64,000 nucleotides of DNA from Bacteroidales bacterium (GTDB lineage: Bacteria > Bacteroidota > Bacteroidia > Bacteroidales > F082), in assembly GCA_016284305.1 (NCBI GenBank), contig JAEEON010000005.1, positions 1 through 64,000 on the forward strand. The letters are read 5' to 3'. Each line of letters begins with the position of its first letter. Position 1 is the first letter of the stretch. The notes under the pieces are model-generated. The model worked only from the letters and a program-made list of their open reading frames with translations. It ran no database searches and was not told where the DNA came from. The translations under genes were made by a program, and so were the position numbers. Of this stretch, positions 51,312 to 60,577 are shown piece by piece.

Positions 51312-52915
51312 TAAAACCCCATACTAAACCAATACCAGAACTGTTCTTCCATTTCTTTCCAAGTTTGGCGTGTGGCAGCGGCGAAGTCTTTGGTGTATTG
51401 GTTAAGCACCTTGGTGGCTTCGGCTTTTTTGCCTTCGTTGAGTAGGGCTTGGGCTTTCTTTTCGATGGTGGGGATCTCTTCCAGGGCTTTTTCTTCATAG
51501 CGAAGTGTGTTGCCGAGAAGGGTCTGTTTGGTGCGGCCCCACATTACGGTGGCGAGTTTGTTAGCACGGCGGTAGTCCCAGATCCACGATTCAGGCCGGT
51601 AGCGGAGCTGTCCGCATTTGTCGAATCCTTCAGGCAGGGTGGTGGAGCCAGAGAAGATGGGGATGCGAGGGCTCTGTCCAGGGTTGTCGCAGGCCATCCA
51701 GCAGATGGCGCCAATCTCATCTGGCATCCAACTACGGCATTGGATGATATGATGGTAGGAACTCCAGGCCACGGCGACAGTACGTTGGAAGTTGACGGTT
51801 CCAGGGGCAAGGAAGTTCAAGGTGTTCTGCATGGTTCCGTTCATCCAAGGGTTGGCGATGGGACTGATAATGGTGTCGCTGACCACGGTGCCGTCATCTT
51901 GGCGCTTCTTGCTCACCATCTTGATGTTTCGGGTCATGTCCATGTCAGTGCCTTCGTAGGTGCTCTTGAAGAGTTCCATCACCTTTTGGACATCGACCGT
52001 GACTTCGGGTTTTACCGAGAAGGGCAGCTCTTCCATGTCACGATTGAGGTTAAGTGATGGAGCCAATTGGCTGAGGATGAAGAACTCGCGGTCGCTGTAG
52101 TTTTTGCCGCCTCCATATTCGGCGCGGAAGGCCTTCCAGAACACGAAGTCGCCTTTGCCGTCCCAAAGTCCGTATTTCTTGGCCACGGCCTCGCAGTTGT
52201 CGGAGCAGTAAAAGTCCTTGCTCTTGCGTTCGAGTTTGCCGATGCGCGCGATGTTGGCGCTGACGCCCACCTCGTCGTCAGGGATGCGTTTGGCGGCCCA
52301 TACGCCACCGATTTTGTCGGGACCCTCACCGAGGATTTCCATCTGCCAGACCTCGTTTTTGTCGGCAATGGTGATGCATTCGCCTCCATCGCCGTAACCA
52401 TAGTCCTTGACCAGTTGACCGATGAGTTGGATGGCGTCACGGGCATTGTCGCAGCGCATCAGGGCTACTCGTTCAAGTTCCTCAATCAGGAACATGCCTT
52501 TTTTATTGACTAAGGTATCGGGCCCGGAGAAGGTGGTTTCACCGATGGCGAGTTGTTTCTCATTGAGACAAGGGTAAGCCGTGTTGAGATAGGCGTAGGT
52601 ATGTGCTACCTGAGGGATCTCGCCAGCGAGTTCGACGCCTCGGTTATCAAAGGGATCTTCAGTGTGCATGGTGCCTTTATAGACTTTGTGCATCTCACCC
52701 TTTTCATGGTCAGCAGCGGGCTCCCAGCGCATCCAGGTGCGGTAACGTCCGTCGCAAGTGTGTGAGGTGATGACTGATCCGTCGGCAGAGGCTTTCTTGC
52801 CAACTTGTATGCTTGTGCAGTTGGCACCAACAAGTTGCTCTTGATCTTCTTGGGCGTGGACGGCAAAGCCCAACAGCAAGAGATTAGCTAATAACAGTGA
52901 TTTGAATTTGAACAT
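51311..52915 (-). CDS. Peptidase family C69 dipeptidase
   Basis: A 534-residue secreted dipeptidase. The signal peptide ends HAQ, and the N-terminal nucleophile Cys lies in GANCTSIQVGKKASADGSVI, as in C69 (U34) enzymes that mature at this Cys. The family segments MRWEPAADHEKG, AYLNTAYPCLNEKQLAIGETTF and WQMEILGEGPDKIGGVWAAKR are present. It probably digests dipeptides in the periplasm or outside the cell. It converges on ppiD, with terminator and heptads between. Confidence 0.88.
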   Translation of the reverse strand: MFKFKSLLLANLLLLGFAVHAQEDQEQLVGANCTSIQVGKKASADGSVITSHTCDGRYRTWMRWEPAADHEKGEMHKVYKGTMHTEDPFDNRGVELAGEIPQVAHTYAYLNTAYPCLNEKQLAIGETTFSGPDTLVNKKGMFLIEELERVALMRCDNARDAIQLIGQLVKDYGYGDGGECITIADKNEVWQMEILGEGPDKIGGVWAAKRIPDDEVGVSANIARIGKLERKSKDFYCSDNCEAVAKKYGLWDGKGDFVFWKAFRAEYGGGKNYSDREFFILSQLAPSLNLNRDMEELPFSVKPEVTVDVQKVMELFKSTYEGTDMDMTRNIKMVSKKRQDDGTVVSDTIISPIANPWMNGTMQNTLNFLAPGTVNFQRTVAVAWSSYHHIIQCRSWMPDEIGAICWMACDNPGQSPRIPIFSGSTTLPEGFDKCGQLRYRPESWIWDYRRANKLATVMWGRTKQTLLGNTLRYEEKALEEIPTIEKKAQALLNEGKKAEATKVLNQYTKDFAAATRQTWKEMEEQFWYWFSMGF

Positions 52916-52946
52916 GATGATAATTCTGTTTGTTGATTTGAACTTT

Positions 52947-52975
52947 CAAAGATAGGAAAAAATAGTTCATCCAAA
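52947..52975 (-). promoter_or_regulatory. Promoter for the C69 dipeptidase
   Basis: On the minus strand TTTG (52972-52975) and TATCTTTG (52947-52954) are 17 bases apart. Confidence 0.55.
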
Positions 52976-53024
52976 TAAAATATGTTCAGCGCCTTTTTAG
53001 TACGCTACAAAAAAACAAATCTTC

Positions 53025-53053
53025 TTGTTATTCAGAAAATCTTCGTATCTTTG
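53025..53053 (+). promoter_or_regulatory. Promoter for the tnaA leader
   Basis: TTG at 53025 and TATCTTTG at 53046-53053 with 18 bases between. A start near 53059 leaves a leader of about 165 nt before the tnaA ATG, containing a small ORF and a T-rich tract near 53160-53170. Confidence 0.55.
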
Positions 53054-53077
53054 ACCGATTTTTGAAAGCATCTCCTC

Positions 53078-53137
53078 ATGCGTATGGCTTTCGGCAAAGC
53101 GATTTATCTCAACGTCAAAGAACGTGACCGTTTCTGA
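53078..53137 (+). CDS. Possible 19-residue leader peptide upstream of tnaA
   Basis: The ORF encodes MRMAFGKAIYLNVKERDRF and lies wholly inside the predicted tnaA leader. In enterobacteria tnaA is controlled by a short leader peptide (TnaC) with a key Trp. This ORF has no Trp, so it is not a TnaC homologue in sequence. It could be another type of attenuator or a chance ORF. Confidence 0.35.
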   Translation: MRMAFGKAIYLNVKERDRF

Positions 53138-53225
53138 GCTCTTGCTTGGAAATAGATGTTCTTTTTTTCTTCCCCCAAAAGATAACGTTAATTTTTAAAT
53201 ATTTGAATCTTTAAATAATAAAATT

Positions 53226-54602
53226 ATGGAATTACCATTTGCAGAAGCGTGGAAAATCAAGATGGTTGAACCCATTAAGAAATCCACCCGCGAACAACGC
53301 GAGAAATGGCTCAACGAAGCCCACCAAAATGTCTTTATGTTGAAGAGTGACTACGTCTATATTGACCTGTTGACAGACTCTGGAACGGGTGCCATGAGTG
53401 ACCGTCAATGGGGAGCGATGATGATGGGTGATGAGAGCTACGGCGGTGCTCGTTCGTTCTATCACATGAAGGACACTATCACTGAACTTACTGGTTTCGA
53501 GTATGTTATCCCTACTCACCAAGGCCGTGCCGCCGAGAACGTGCTGTTCTCCTATTTGGTGAAGCCGGGTATGGTCGTGCCGGGCAACGCTCACTTCGAC
53601 ACCACCAAGGGCCATATCGAGAGCCGTAAGGCTTTTGCCATCGACGTCACCGTTCCTGAGGCTTACGATACCCAACTTGAAGTCCCCTTCAAAGGCAATG
53701 TCAGCCTCGAGAAACTCGAGAAGGTGTTGGAAGAGAACAAGGGCAACGTGCCGTTCATGGTCCTCACTGTCACCAACAACACCGTTGGCGGTCAGCCTGT
53801 GAGCATGAAGAACATCCGTGAGACCTGCGAACTCTGCCACAAATACGGTGTCCCGGTTAACATCGACAGCGCCCGTTTCATTGAGAACGCTTACTTCATC
53901 AAGACCCGTGAGGAAGGCTATGCTGACAAGACTTTGAAGGAAATCGCCTTGGAGATGTTCAGCTATGCTGACTCGATGACCATGAGTGCCAAGAAGGACG
54001 GTCTCGTCAACATGGGCGGATTCATCGCCACCAACAAGAAAGACTGGTACGAAGGTGCCAAGCTGTTCTGCATCCCCTTCGAGGGATTCCTCACCTATGG
54101 CGGTATGAACGGCCGTGACATGGACGCTTTGGCTGTCGGTCTGAAAGAAAACATCGAATTCGACATGGTCGAGACCCGTATCAAACAAGTGCATTATCTT
54201 GCCAAGAAACTCGACGAGTACGGCATTCCTTATCAGCGCCCTGCCGGTGGTCACGCCATCTTCGTTGACGCTGACAAGGTGTTGACCCAGATCCCGAAGG
54301 AAGAGTTCCCGGCTCAGACGCTGACCTGCGAGCTGTATCTCGAAGCCGGCATCCGTGCCTGCGAAATCGGTTATGTGTTGGCCGACCGTGACCCGGTGAC
54401 TCGCCAAAACCGCTTCGGTGGCAACGACTTCGTGCGTCTGTGCATCCCGCGCCGCGTCTATACAAACAATCACATGGACGTGATTGCTGCTGCCTTGAAG
54501 AATGTTTATGACCGTCGCAACGAGATCAAGCGCGGTCTTGAGATTACCTGGGAAGCTGAGCTGATGCGCCATTTCACCTGTCAGTTCAAGAGACTGGGAT
54601 AA
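53226..54602 (+). CDS. tnaA: Tryptophanase
   Basis: A 458-residue PLP beta-eliminating lyase splitting tryptophan to indole, pyruvate and ammonia. It shows IDLLTDSGTGAMSDRQW, THQGRAAENVLF, FDTTKGHIESR, and NIDSARFIENAYF. The PLP lysine lies in MSAKKDG (about residue 257). Tyrosine phenol-lyase is a close relative. The FDTTKGH and AKKDGLVNMGGF segments and overall resemblance to Porphyromonas tryptophanase favour TnaA. It is preceded by a leader of about 165 nt and followed after one base by a membrane-protein gene. Confidence 0.88.
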   Translation: MELPFAEAWKIKMVEPIKKSTREQREKWLNEAHQNVFMLKSDYVYIDLLTDSGTGAMSDRQWGAMMMGDESYGGARSFYHMKDTITELTGFEYVIPTHQGRAAENVLFSYLVKPGMVVPGNAHFDTTKGHIESRKAFAIDVTVPEAYDTQLEVPFKGNVSLEKLEKVLEENKGNVPFMVLTVTNNTVGGQPVSMKNIRETCELCHKYGVPVNIDSARFIENAYFIKTREEGYADKTLKEIALEMFSYADSMTMSAKKDGLVNMGGFIATNKKDWYEGAKLFCIPFEGFLTYGGMNGRDMDALAVGLKENIEFDMVETRIKQVHYLAKKLDEYGIPYQRPAGGHAIFVDADKVLTQIPKEEFPAQTLTCELYLEAGIRACEIGYVLADRDPVTRQNRFGGNDFVRLCIPRRVYTNNHMDVIAAALKNVYDRRNEIKRGLEITWEAELMRHFTCQFKRLG

Positions 54603-54603
54603 G

Positions 54604-55170
54604 ATGTCAACTTCAGCAATCATCATCGGAATCGTCTATCTGTTGGCACTGACCACCAGTGTAGTGCCTCTTGCCGTAGGCTTGGAGCCCAAGGGGGAGA
54701 GCACTTCCGGAAGGCGTCTGCTGGTGGCGTTGGTCTTTGCAGCCACTCAAGCCTTGATGGCTTTTGTGGGCTATCTGATTGGCACCATGATTGACTATAT
54801 GTTTGGCGACCTTCTGCCATATTTGGTCTTTGCCATTATGCTCATTGTGTCTGTCAAGATGATAGTTGATTCCATGAAAGTGCTGAAAGCCAAACGGTTG
54901 TATGCCTTCACCTCCAATTGGGGTTTCCTCCTTTTGGGAATCCTGGCTGGCATGAACACCCTGCTGATGGGTGTTTGTGGTGAAGGCTTCCTGCCGTTTG
55001 GCAACTGGTATTTCCTGTTCATTGCCATAGCAGCATTCCTATGGGCTTCTTACGCTGTCCGCATCCAATACACCCCTAAAATGCTTCGTAGCACGAGTTT
55101 CATTGAGTTTTCGGGTGCGGTGTTTATTTTCATCATAGCCATCCTCTATCTATTTACTGATTTAATCTGA
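54604..55170 (+). CDS. Polytopic membrane protein, distant MntP-like
   Basis: A 188-residue protein with about six membrane helices. The layout, with repeats around LVFAATQALMAFVGYLIG and LLLGILAGMNTLLMG, recalls MntP/LysE-type small exporters. The MntP metal-binding DAFA motif is replaced, so manganese transport is doubtful. It starts one base after the tnaA stop and must be co-expressed with it. A role in indole, tryptophan or by-product transport is a context-based inference only. Confidence 0.65.
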   Translation: MSTSAIIIGIVYLLALTTSVVPLAVGLEPKGESTSGRRLLVALVFAATQALMAFVGYLIGTMIDYMFGDLLPYLVFAIMLIVSVKMIVDSMKVLKAKRLYAFTSNWGFLLLGILAGMNTLLMGVCGEGFLPFGNWYFLFIAIAAFLWASYAVRIQYTPKMLRSTSFIEFSGAVFIFIIAILYLFTDLI

Positions 55171-55177
55171 AATACTC

Positions 55178-56242
55178 ATGAAACGACAGCTTGTCCTATT
55201 TCTTTTCCTCTTTGTGGGTCTTCGGGTAATGGCCCAACCCATTGGATACTATGACGCTGCTAATGGCCTAACGGGCGACCGGCTTAAGGTGGCTCTTCAC
55301 GAGATTATCAAAAACCATACTACCATCTCATATTCTCAGCTCTGGAATGCTTTCTGGAGCACTGACAACAAAGGCGATGGCGTGGTGTGGGACATGTATT
55401 CCGACATTCCTGGAGGCACGTCGCCTTACGTTTACTATCTAGGTATGGACCAATGCGGCAGTGGCGGCTGCAATAATGTCGAGGGCACATGTTACAATCG
55501 CGAACACTCTTGGCCGCAAAGCTGGTTCAGCGAGCAGTCCACACCTCGCACTGACTTGCATCACATTTTTCCAACGGATTGCCAGGTGAACCATGACCGA
55601 GGCAACAATCCTTATGGCGAAGTGAGTTCGGGAACTACTTTCAAAAACGGTTCAAAGTTGGGTCCTTGCAAGACCCCAGGTTATTCCGGGACGGTATTTG
55701 AGCCTATCGATGAATACAAGGGCGACTTTGCCCGCGCCTATTTCTACATGAGTGTCAGGTACTATAGCGAGGATGGTTCTTGGAAGTCATCACCCATGAC
55801 TGACAAGTCGGAGATCAAGCCTTGGGCCATGGCTATGCTGCTTCGCTGGAACAAGTTGGATCCCGTGAGCCAAAAGGAGATCGACCGCAACAATGCCATC
55901 TATAACGATTACCAATACAACCGTAATCCCTTTGTCGATTATCCAGAATATGCCGACATGATCTGGGACCCGAATTGGAGCGTAGTGGTGCTTTGTGATG
56001 AAACCCCATTGGCTGTGTATCCTAACCCTGTGCAGCAGGGCGGCACGCTGCGGTTCAGCACCGCCTTGGATTTTGACCAACTCGTGGTCGGCGACCTTAG
56101 CGGTCGAATATTGGCGCGTATGGAGTTGAAACCTCAGTCCAACACCTGTGACCTGCCCCGTGATTTGAAACCAGGTTGCTACCTTTTACAGCTGTTCAGG
56201 GATGGCCGTTCAGCGGGCCGTGCGAAAATCTTGGTCAATTGA
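55178..56242 (+). CDS. Secreted endonuclease I family nuclease with T9SS sorting domain
   Basis: A 354-residue extracellular nuclease. A signal peptide ends RVMAQ, and an endonuclease I domain has the His-metal motif NREHSWPQSWF, DLHHIFPTD and NHDRGNNPYGE. From about residue 280 a T9SS C-terminal sorting domain follows (VYPNPVQQGGTLRF to GRAKILVN). It likely degrades DNA at the cell surface to release nucleotides. It lies just after the tnaA operon and may be co-transcribed. Confidence 0.9.
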   Translation: MKRQLVLFLFLFVGLRVMAQPIGYYDAANGLTGDRLKVALHEIIKNHTTISYSQLWNAFWSTDNKGDGVVWDMYSDIPGGTSPYVYYLGMDQCGSGGCNNVEGTCYNREHSWPQSWFSEQSTPRTDLHHIFPTDCQVNHDRGNNPYGEVSSGTTFKNGSKLGPCKTPGYSGTVFEPIDEYKGDFARAYFYMSVRYYSEDGSWKSSPMTDKSEIKPWAMAMLLRWNKLDPVSQKEIDRNNAIYNDYQYNRNPFVDYPEYADMIWDPNWSVVVLCDETPLAVYPNPVQQGGTLRFSTALDFDQLVVGDLSGRILARMELKPQSNTCDLPRDLKPGCYLLQLFRDGRSAGRAKILVN

Positions 56243-56289
56243 CCGAGATTTTCATGCCTTTAGGTGGTCAATAATCCAACATTATTTTT

Positions 56290-56297
56290 TAACTTTG
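56290..56297 (+). promoter_or_regulatory. -7 box for purL
   Basis: TAACTTTG, 32 bases before the purL ATG. The upstream -33 element is not clear. Confidence 0.45.
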
Positions 56298-56328
56298 CAA
56301 GCATATTAATTGCAAAAGAAACGCAATC

Positions 56329-59300
56329 ATGATATGCTTCTTTTTATCTGGTAATCAACGTGTTATAGCTGTTGATGCAGTATCAGAGCTTACCTCTGAA
56401 CATCTTTCCCGTCTTTCATGGTTATTCGGCAAGGCCGATTTGGTTAAGACAAAGACCGTAAAAGGGTATTTTGTCGGCCCCCGTCGCGAGATGATTACCC
56501 CTTGGAGTACCAATGCGGTGGAAATCGCTCAAAACATGGGTGTTGAAGGCATCTTACGCATCGAGGAATTCCATGAAGTAGCCTCGATGGATGCTCCATA
56601 CGATCCCATGCTTCAGGCTATGTACCATAACCTGGACCAGAAAGTGTTCACCGTGAACCGCAAGCCTGAACCCCTGAAGTCGATAGAAGATATCGCGACG
56701 TATAATGAGAAGGAGGGCCTTGCTCTCAGTGACGAAGAGGTGGAATACCTGAAAGGGATCGCTGAAAAGATCGGAAGGCCGCTGACCGATAGTGAGGTTT
56801 ATGGTTTTGCGCAAGTGAACTCGGAGCACTGTAGGCATAAGATCTTCAACGGCACCTTCATCATCGATGGAAAGAAGATGGGAAGTTCCTTGTTTGCGTT
56901 GATTAAGAAGACTTCCACCTCAAACCCGAACAAGATTGTGTCGGCCTATAAGGACAACGTAGCTTTCATCCTTGGTCCCAAGGTGGAGCAGTTTGCCCCG
57001 AAAGGACAGTGCGAGGCGGATTATTTCCAGATTAAGAATATCGATACGATTCTCTCCCTCAAGGCGGAGACTCATAACTTCCCCACCACGGTGGAACCAT
57101 TCAACGGTGCGGCTACTGGCACGGGTGGCGAGATTCGTGACCGTCTGGCTGGGGGTCAAGGCAGCCTTCCCCTGGCGGGAACAGCGGTCTATATGACCTC
57201 CTATCCGCGCACCGAGAGCGGCCGCAGTTGGGAACAGGGCGTTGAGCCCCGTAAATGGTTGTATCAGACTCCTGAAGAGATCTTGATCAAGGCTTCAAAT
57301 GGTGCCTCCGACTTCGGAAACAAGTTTGGACAACCCTTGATTAACGGCAGTGTGCTGACGTTCGAACATCAGGAAAAGGAGACCTTGGGCTACGACAAGG
57401 TCATCATGCTTGCAGGCGGCATCGGCTTCGCCAAGAAACAAGACGCCAAGAAACTGGAACCGGAACCGGGTGATGTCATCGTGGTGCTGGGTGGCGACAA
57501 CTATCGTATCGGAATGGGCGGCGGTGCAGTGTCGAGCGTCGATACAGGACAATACAGCAACGCCATTGAGCTCAATGCGGTGCAACGTGCCAACCCTGAG
57601 ATGCAGAAGCGTGTCAGTAACGTGATTCGTGCCATGGCCGAGATGGATAAGAATCCCATCAGGAGCATCCACGACCATGGTGCTGGAGGCCACCTGAACT
57701 GCCTCTCTGAGCTGATTGAAGATGCAGGCGGTGTAGTGTATGTCGATAACTTGCCCGTTGGTGACCCTACGCTTTCGGACAAAGAAATCATCGGCAACGA
57801 GTCGCAAGAGCGCATGGGCCTGTTGGTGAAGAAAAAAGATCTGGAGCTGGTCCGCAAGACTGCCGAAAGGGAACGCGCCCCGTACTACGAGGTGGGAGAG
57901 GTGACCGGTGACGAACGTCTGCGTTTCGTTCGCAAGAACGGTGAGGCTCCCATCGACTTGGCACTGTCTGACTTCTTTGGAAGTGCGCCAAAGACAGTGC
58001 TTCACGATAGTTCCAAACCCTATCATTTCAAGAAGATTAGCTATACTAAGAGAGATTTCCATAAATACCTGAACAAGGTGCTTCAACTGGAAGCCGTTGC
58101 GTGCAAGGATTGGCTCACCAACAAGGTGGATCGTTCTGTCACAGGTCGTGTGGCTCAGCAGCAATGCGTGGGCGAGATTCAGCTTCCGTTGAGCAACCTA
58201 GGCATCAGTTCCCTTGATTTCACCGGCACTCGTGGCATTGCCACCGCTTTGGGTCATGCCTCCATTCCTGCTTTGATTGACCCTGCGGCAGGTTCACGGC
58301 TTTCGGTCTCCGAGGCCTTGACCAACCTCGTATGGGCTCCCATCGACGGCCATCTTTCGGGCGTGTCGTTGAGCGCTAACTGGATGTGGCCTGCCAAGCA
58401 GGAAGGAGAGACCGCTCGCCTTTATCAAGCCGTCAAAGCCTTGAGCGACTATTGCATTGCCTTGGGTATCAATGTGCCTACGGGCAAGGACTCGCTCTCA
58501 ATGACACAAAAGTATCCCCAAGGTCAGAAAGTGGTCGCCCCAGGCACCGTCATCGTTTCGGCCGTGGGCGAGGTGAGCAACATCCGTCAGACCGTCCGTC
58601 CGGTGATGAAAGGTCGCTTGGATTCTGAATTGCTCTACATCGATTTCTCCAAAGACGGTTTCGAGCTCGGTGGCAGCAGCTTTGCCCAAGCCATCGATGC
58701 CATCGGACAATATACCCCCGACGTGAAGAGCCCAGCCTATTTTAAGAAGGCCTTCAACGCCATCCAGACCTTGATCGACGAGGAACTGATCCTTGCTGGA
58801 CATGACGTGTCAGCGGGTGGTTTGATTACCACTTTGCTGGAGATGAACTTTGCCAACACTGAGTTTGGCATGGAGCTGAACTTTAAGGATTTCGACAAAG
58901 AAGACTTGACCGCTGTGCTGTTCTGTGAGAAGCCGTCGGTGGTCATCCAAGTGGCTGGCGATGGTGAGGCCAAGAAACGCCTCCGCCAATTGGGCGTCAG
59001 TTTCAAGGTCATCGGAAAACCATGCCAGAAACGCCGTATCACTCTGCATCATGCAGGTCATGATCATCTCTTCGAGATTGACGCGCTCCGTGACGTTTGG
59101 TTCAAGTCGTCGTACCTGCTTGACCGCAAGCAGAGTGGCGAACGCAAAGCCATGGAACGTTATGAAAACTACAAGAAACAATACCTCCACTATAGCTTTG
59201 GCCATGACTTTACAGGAAAGGCTAAAGATTTGGGTATCAGTATGAAACGTCGTAAGAAATCAGGTGTCCAGGCGGCTATCATCCGAGAGAAGGGTTGCCA

Positions 59301-60015
59301 ATGCGACCGTGAGATGGCTTATGCCCTTTACTTGGCTGGTTTCGATGTGAAGGACGTGACCATGACTGACTTGAGCAGCGGTCGTGAGGACTTGAAGGAC
59401 GTGAATATGATTGTTTTTGTAGGAGGGTTCTCCAACTCCGACGTGTTGGGTTCGGCCAAAGGATGGGCTGGAGCTTTCCTCTACAACGAGAAGGCCAAGA
59501 AAGCCTTGGACGATTTTTACGCCCGTGAGGACACCTTGAGTTTGGGTGTTTGCAATGGCTGCCAGCTGATGATGGAGCTCGGTTTGCTTTATCCTGACCA
59601 TGAAGAGCATCCAGTCATGAAACACAACGACTCGCACAAGTTTGAGTCGGCTTTCCTGACAGTGGAGATTGCCCAGAACGAGAGTGTGATGCTGAAGTCG
59701 CTTTCGGGTCGTCGTCTCGGTGTTTGGGTGGCCCATGGTGAGGGCAAGTTCTACTTCCCCTATTACCGCGACAAGTACAAGATTGTGATGAGCTACGGAC
59801 AGGAAAAATACCCGGGCAATCCCAACGGCAGCGATTGGTCGGTGGCTGGAATCTGTTCCAACAACGGTCGCCATCTGGCCATGATGCCTCACTTGGAGCG
59901 TGCTTTCCTGCCCTGGCAGTGGGCTTTCTACCCCGACGAGCGCAAAGGTGATGAGGTCAGTCCTTGGATTGAGGCCTTCGTGAATGCCCGTAAGTGGGTG
60001 GAGGAGCGCTTGTAA
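56329..60015 (+). CDS. purL: Phosphoribosylformylglycinamidine synthase (large form)
   Basis: A 1,228-residue enzyme of de novo purine synthesis converting FGAR and glutamine to FGAM. It shows the ATP/FGAR core (VNSEHCRHKIFNG, ETHNFPTTVEPFNGAATGTGGEIRD), a second AIRS-like half (TGKDSLSMTQK), and a C-terminal class I glutaminase with nucleophile Cys in LGVCNGCQLMMELGLL and an MPHLERAF end. All catalytic parts are present in one chain, the large form. It is preceded by its own promoter and followed 9 bases later by a GNAT gene. Confidence 0.97.
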   Translation: MICFFLSGNQRVIAVDAVSELTSEHLSRLSWLFGKADLVKTKTVKGYFVGPRREMITPWSTNAVEIAQNMGVEGILRIEEFHEVASMDAPYDPMLQAMYHNLDQKVFTVNRKPEPLKSIEDIATYNEKEGLALSDEEVEYLKGIAEKIGRPLTDSEVYGFAQVNSEHCRHKIFNGTFIIDGKKMGSSLFALIKKTSTSNPNKIVSAYKDNVAFILGPKVEQFAPKGQCEADYFQIKNIDTILSLKAETHNFPTTVEPFNGAATGTGGEIRDRLAGGQGSLPLAGTAVYMTSYPRTESGRSWEQGVEPRKWLYQTPEEILIKASNGASDFGNKFGQPLINGSVLTFEHQEKETLGYDKVIMLAGGIGFAKKQDAKKLEPEPGDVIVVLGGDNYRIGMGGGAVSSVDTGQYSNAIELNAVQRANPEMQKRVSNVIRAMAEMDKNPIRSIHDHGAGGHLNCLSELIEDAGGVVYVDNLPVGDPTLSDKEIIGNESQERMGLLVKKKDLELVRKTAERERAPYYEVGEVTGDERLRFVRKNGEAPIDLALSDFFGSAPKTVLHDSSKPYHFKKISYTKRDFHKYLNKVLQLEAVACKDWLTNKVDRSVTGRVAQQQCVGEIQLPLSNLGISSLDFTGTRGIATALGHASIPALIDPAAGSRLSVSEALTNLVWAPIDGHLSGVSLSANWMWPAKQEGETARLYQAVKALSDYCIALGINVPTGKDSLSMTQKYPQGQKVVAPGTVIVSAVGEVSNIRQTVRPVMKGRLDSELLYIDFSKDGFELGGSSFAQAIDAIGQYTPDVKSPAYFKKAFNAIQTLIDEELILAGHDVSAGGLITTLLEMNFANTEFGMELNFKDFDKEDLTAVLFCEKPSVVIQVAGDGEAKKRLRQLGVSFKVIGKPCQKRRITLHHAGHDHLFEIDALRDVWFKSSYLLDRKQSGERKAMERYENYKKQYLHYSFGHDFTGKAKDLGISMKRRKKSGVQAAIIREKGCQCDREMAYALYLAGFDVKDVTMTDLSSGREDLKDVNMIVFVGGFSNSDVLGSAKGWAGAFLYNEKAKKALDDFYAREDTLSLGVCNGCQLMMELGLLYPDHEEHPVMKHNDSHKFESAFLTVEIAQNESVMLKSLSGRRLGVWVAHGEGKFYFPYYRDKYKIVMSYGQEKYPGNPNGSDWSVAGICSNNGRHLAMMPHLERAFLPWQWAFYPDERKGDEVSPWIEAFVNARKWVEERL

Positions 60016-60024
60016 CTTTACACA

Positions 60025-60525
60025 ATGATGAGTTACACCATCCGTAAATCAACGTTGGACGACCTGCCTGTGATGCTGCATCTTCGCGACCAGGCCAGAG
60101 AGATCATGAGGAGTTACGGTAATGTGTATCAGTGGCCTGACGGTTATCCGCCCGCGGAGAAGTTCCGTAAAGACATCGAGTTGGGGGGAAGCCATGTCGT
60201 TGAGGATGAGAATGGAGCCATTGTGGCCACTTTTGCTTTGCTCCCTGGACCTGATCCGACATACAATGTCATCTATGAAGGGCAATGGTTGGACGAAGCT
60301 CCCTATCATGTAGTGCATCGCATCGCCAGTACCCCTGATTCGCATGGCATTTTTACAGCGGTGATGGATTATTGTGAGGCGGTGGCAGACAACATCCGTA
60401 TCGACACCCATACGGCTAATGTCATTCTGCGCCATGGTTTGGAGAAACGTGGCTACCATTATTGCGGCATCATCTTGATTGACGATGGCACCGAACGCAT
60501 GGCCTTCCAAAAGATTCTTCGATAA
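60025..60525 (+). CDS. GNAT-family N-acetyltransferase
   Basis: A 166-residue acetyltransferase: MMSYTIRKSTLDDLPVML at the start, a VVEDENGAIVATFALL core strand pair, and a FTAVMDYCEAVADNIRIDTH segment covering the acetyl-CoA-binding helix region. The canonical QxxGxG/A loop is weak here, so activity is less certain. The substrate is unknown. It follows purL by 9 bases and may be co-transcribed. Confidence 0.75.
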   Translation: MMSYTIRKSTLDDLPVMLHLRDQAREIMRSYGNVYQWPDGYPPAEKFRKDIELGGSHVVEDENGAIVATFALLPGPDPTYNVIYEGQWLDEAPYHVVHRIASTPDSHGIFTAVMDYCEAVADNIRIDTHTANVILRHGLEKRGYHYCGIILIDDGTERMAFQKILR

Positions 60526-60549
60526 GGCGTCATTGTGCCTGAAAAATCG

Positions 60550-60557
60550 TATCTTTG
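60550..60557 (+). promoter_or_regulatory. -7 box for mrp
   Basis: TATCTTTG, 21 bases before the ATG at 60578. It lies between the two possible mrp starts, favouring 60578. Confidence 0.55.
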
Positions 60558-60577
60558 TAATCCCAAAATTCGTTATC

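Noticed and set aside
53078-53137. A TnaC homologue
   Set aside because: The 19-residue peptide has no Trp and does not resemble the enterobacterial leader. It is kept only as an unassigned candidate.
53226-54602. Tyrosine phenol-lyase instead of tryptophanase
   Set aside because: The two are close relatives, but the FDTTKGH and AKKDGLVNMGGF segments and resemblance to Porphyromonas tryptophanase favour TnaA. Substrate tests would settle it.
53232-54626. A 464-codon ORF on the minus strand opposite tnaA
   Set aside because: It is antisense to a clear tryptophanase. It has no family motifs and arises from the codon bias of the plus strand.
57295-58164. A 289-codon minus-strand ORF inside purL
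   Set aside because: It is a shadow of the purL reading frame, with no promoter and no family match.
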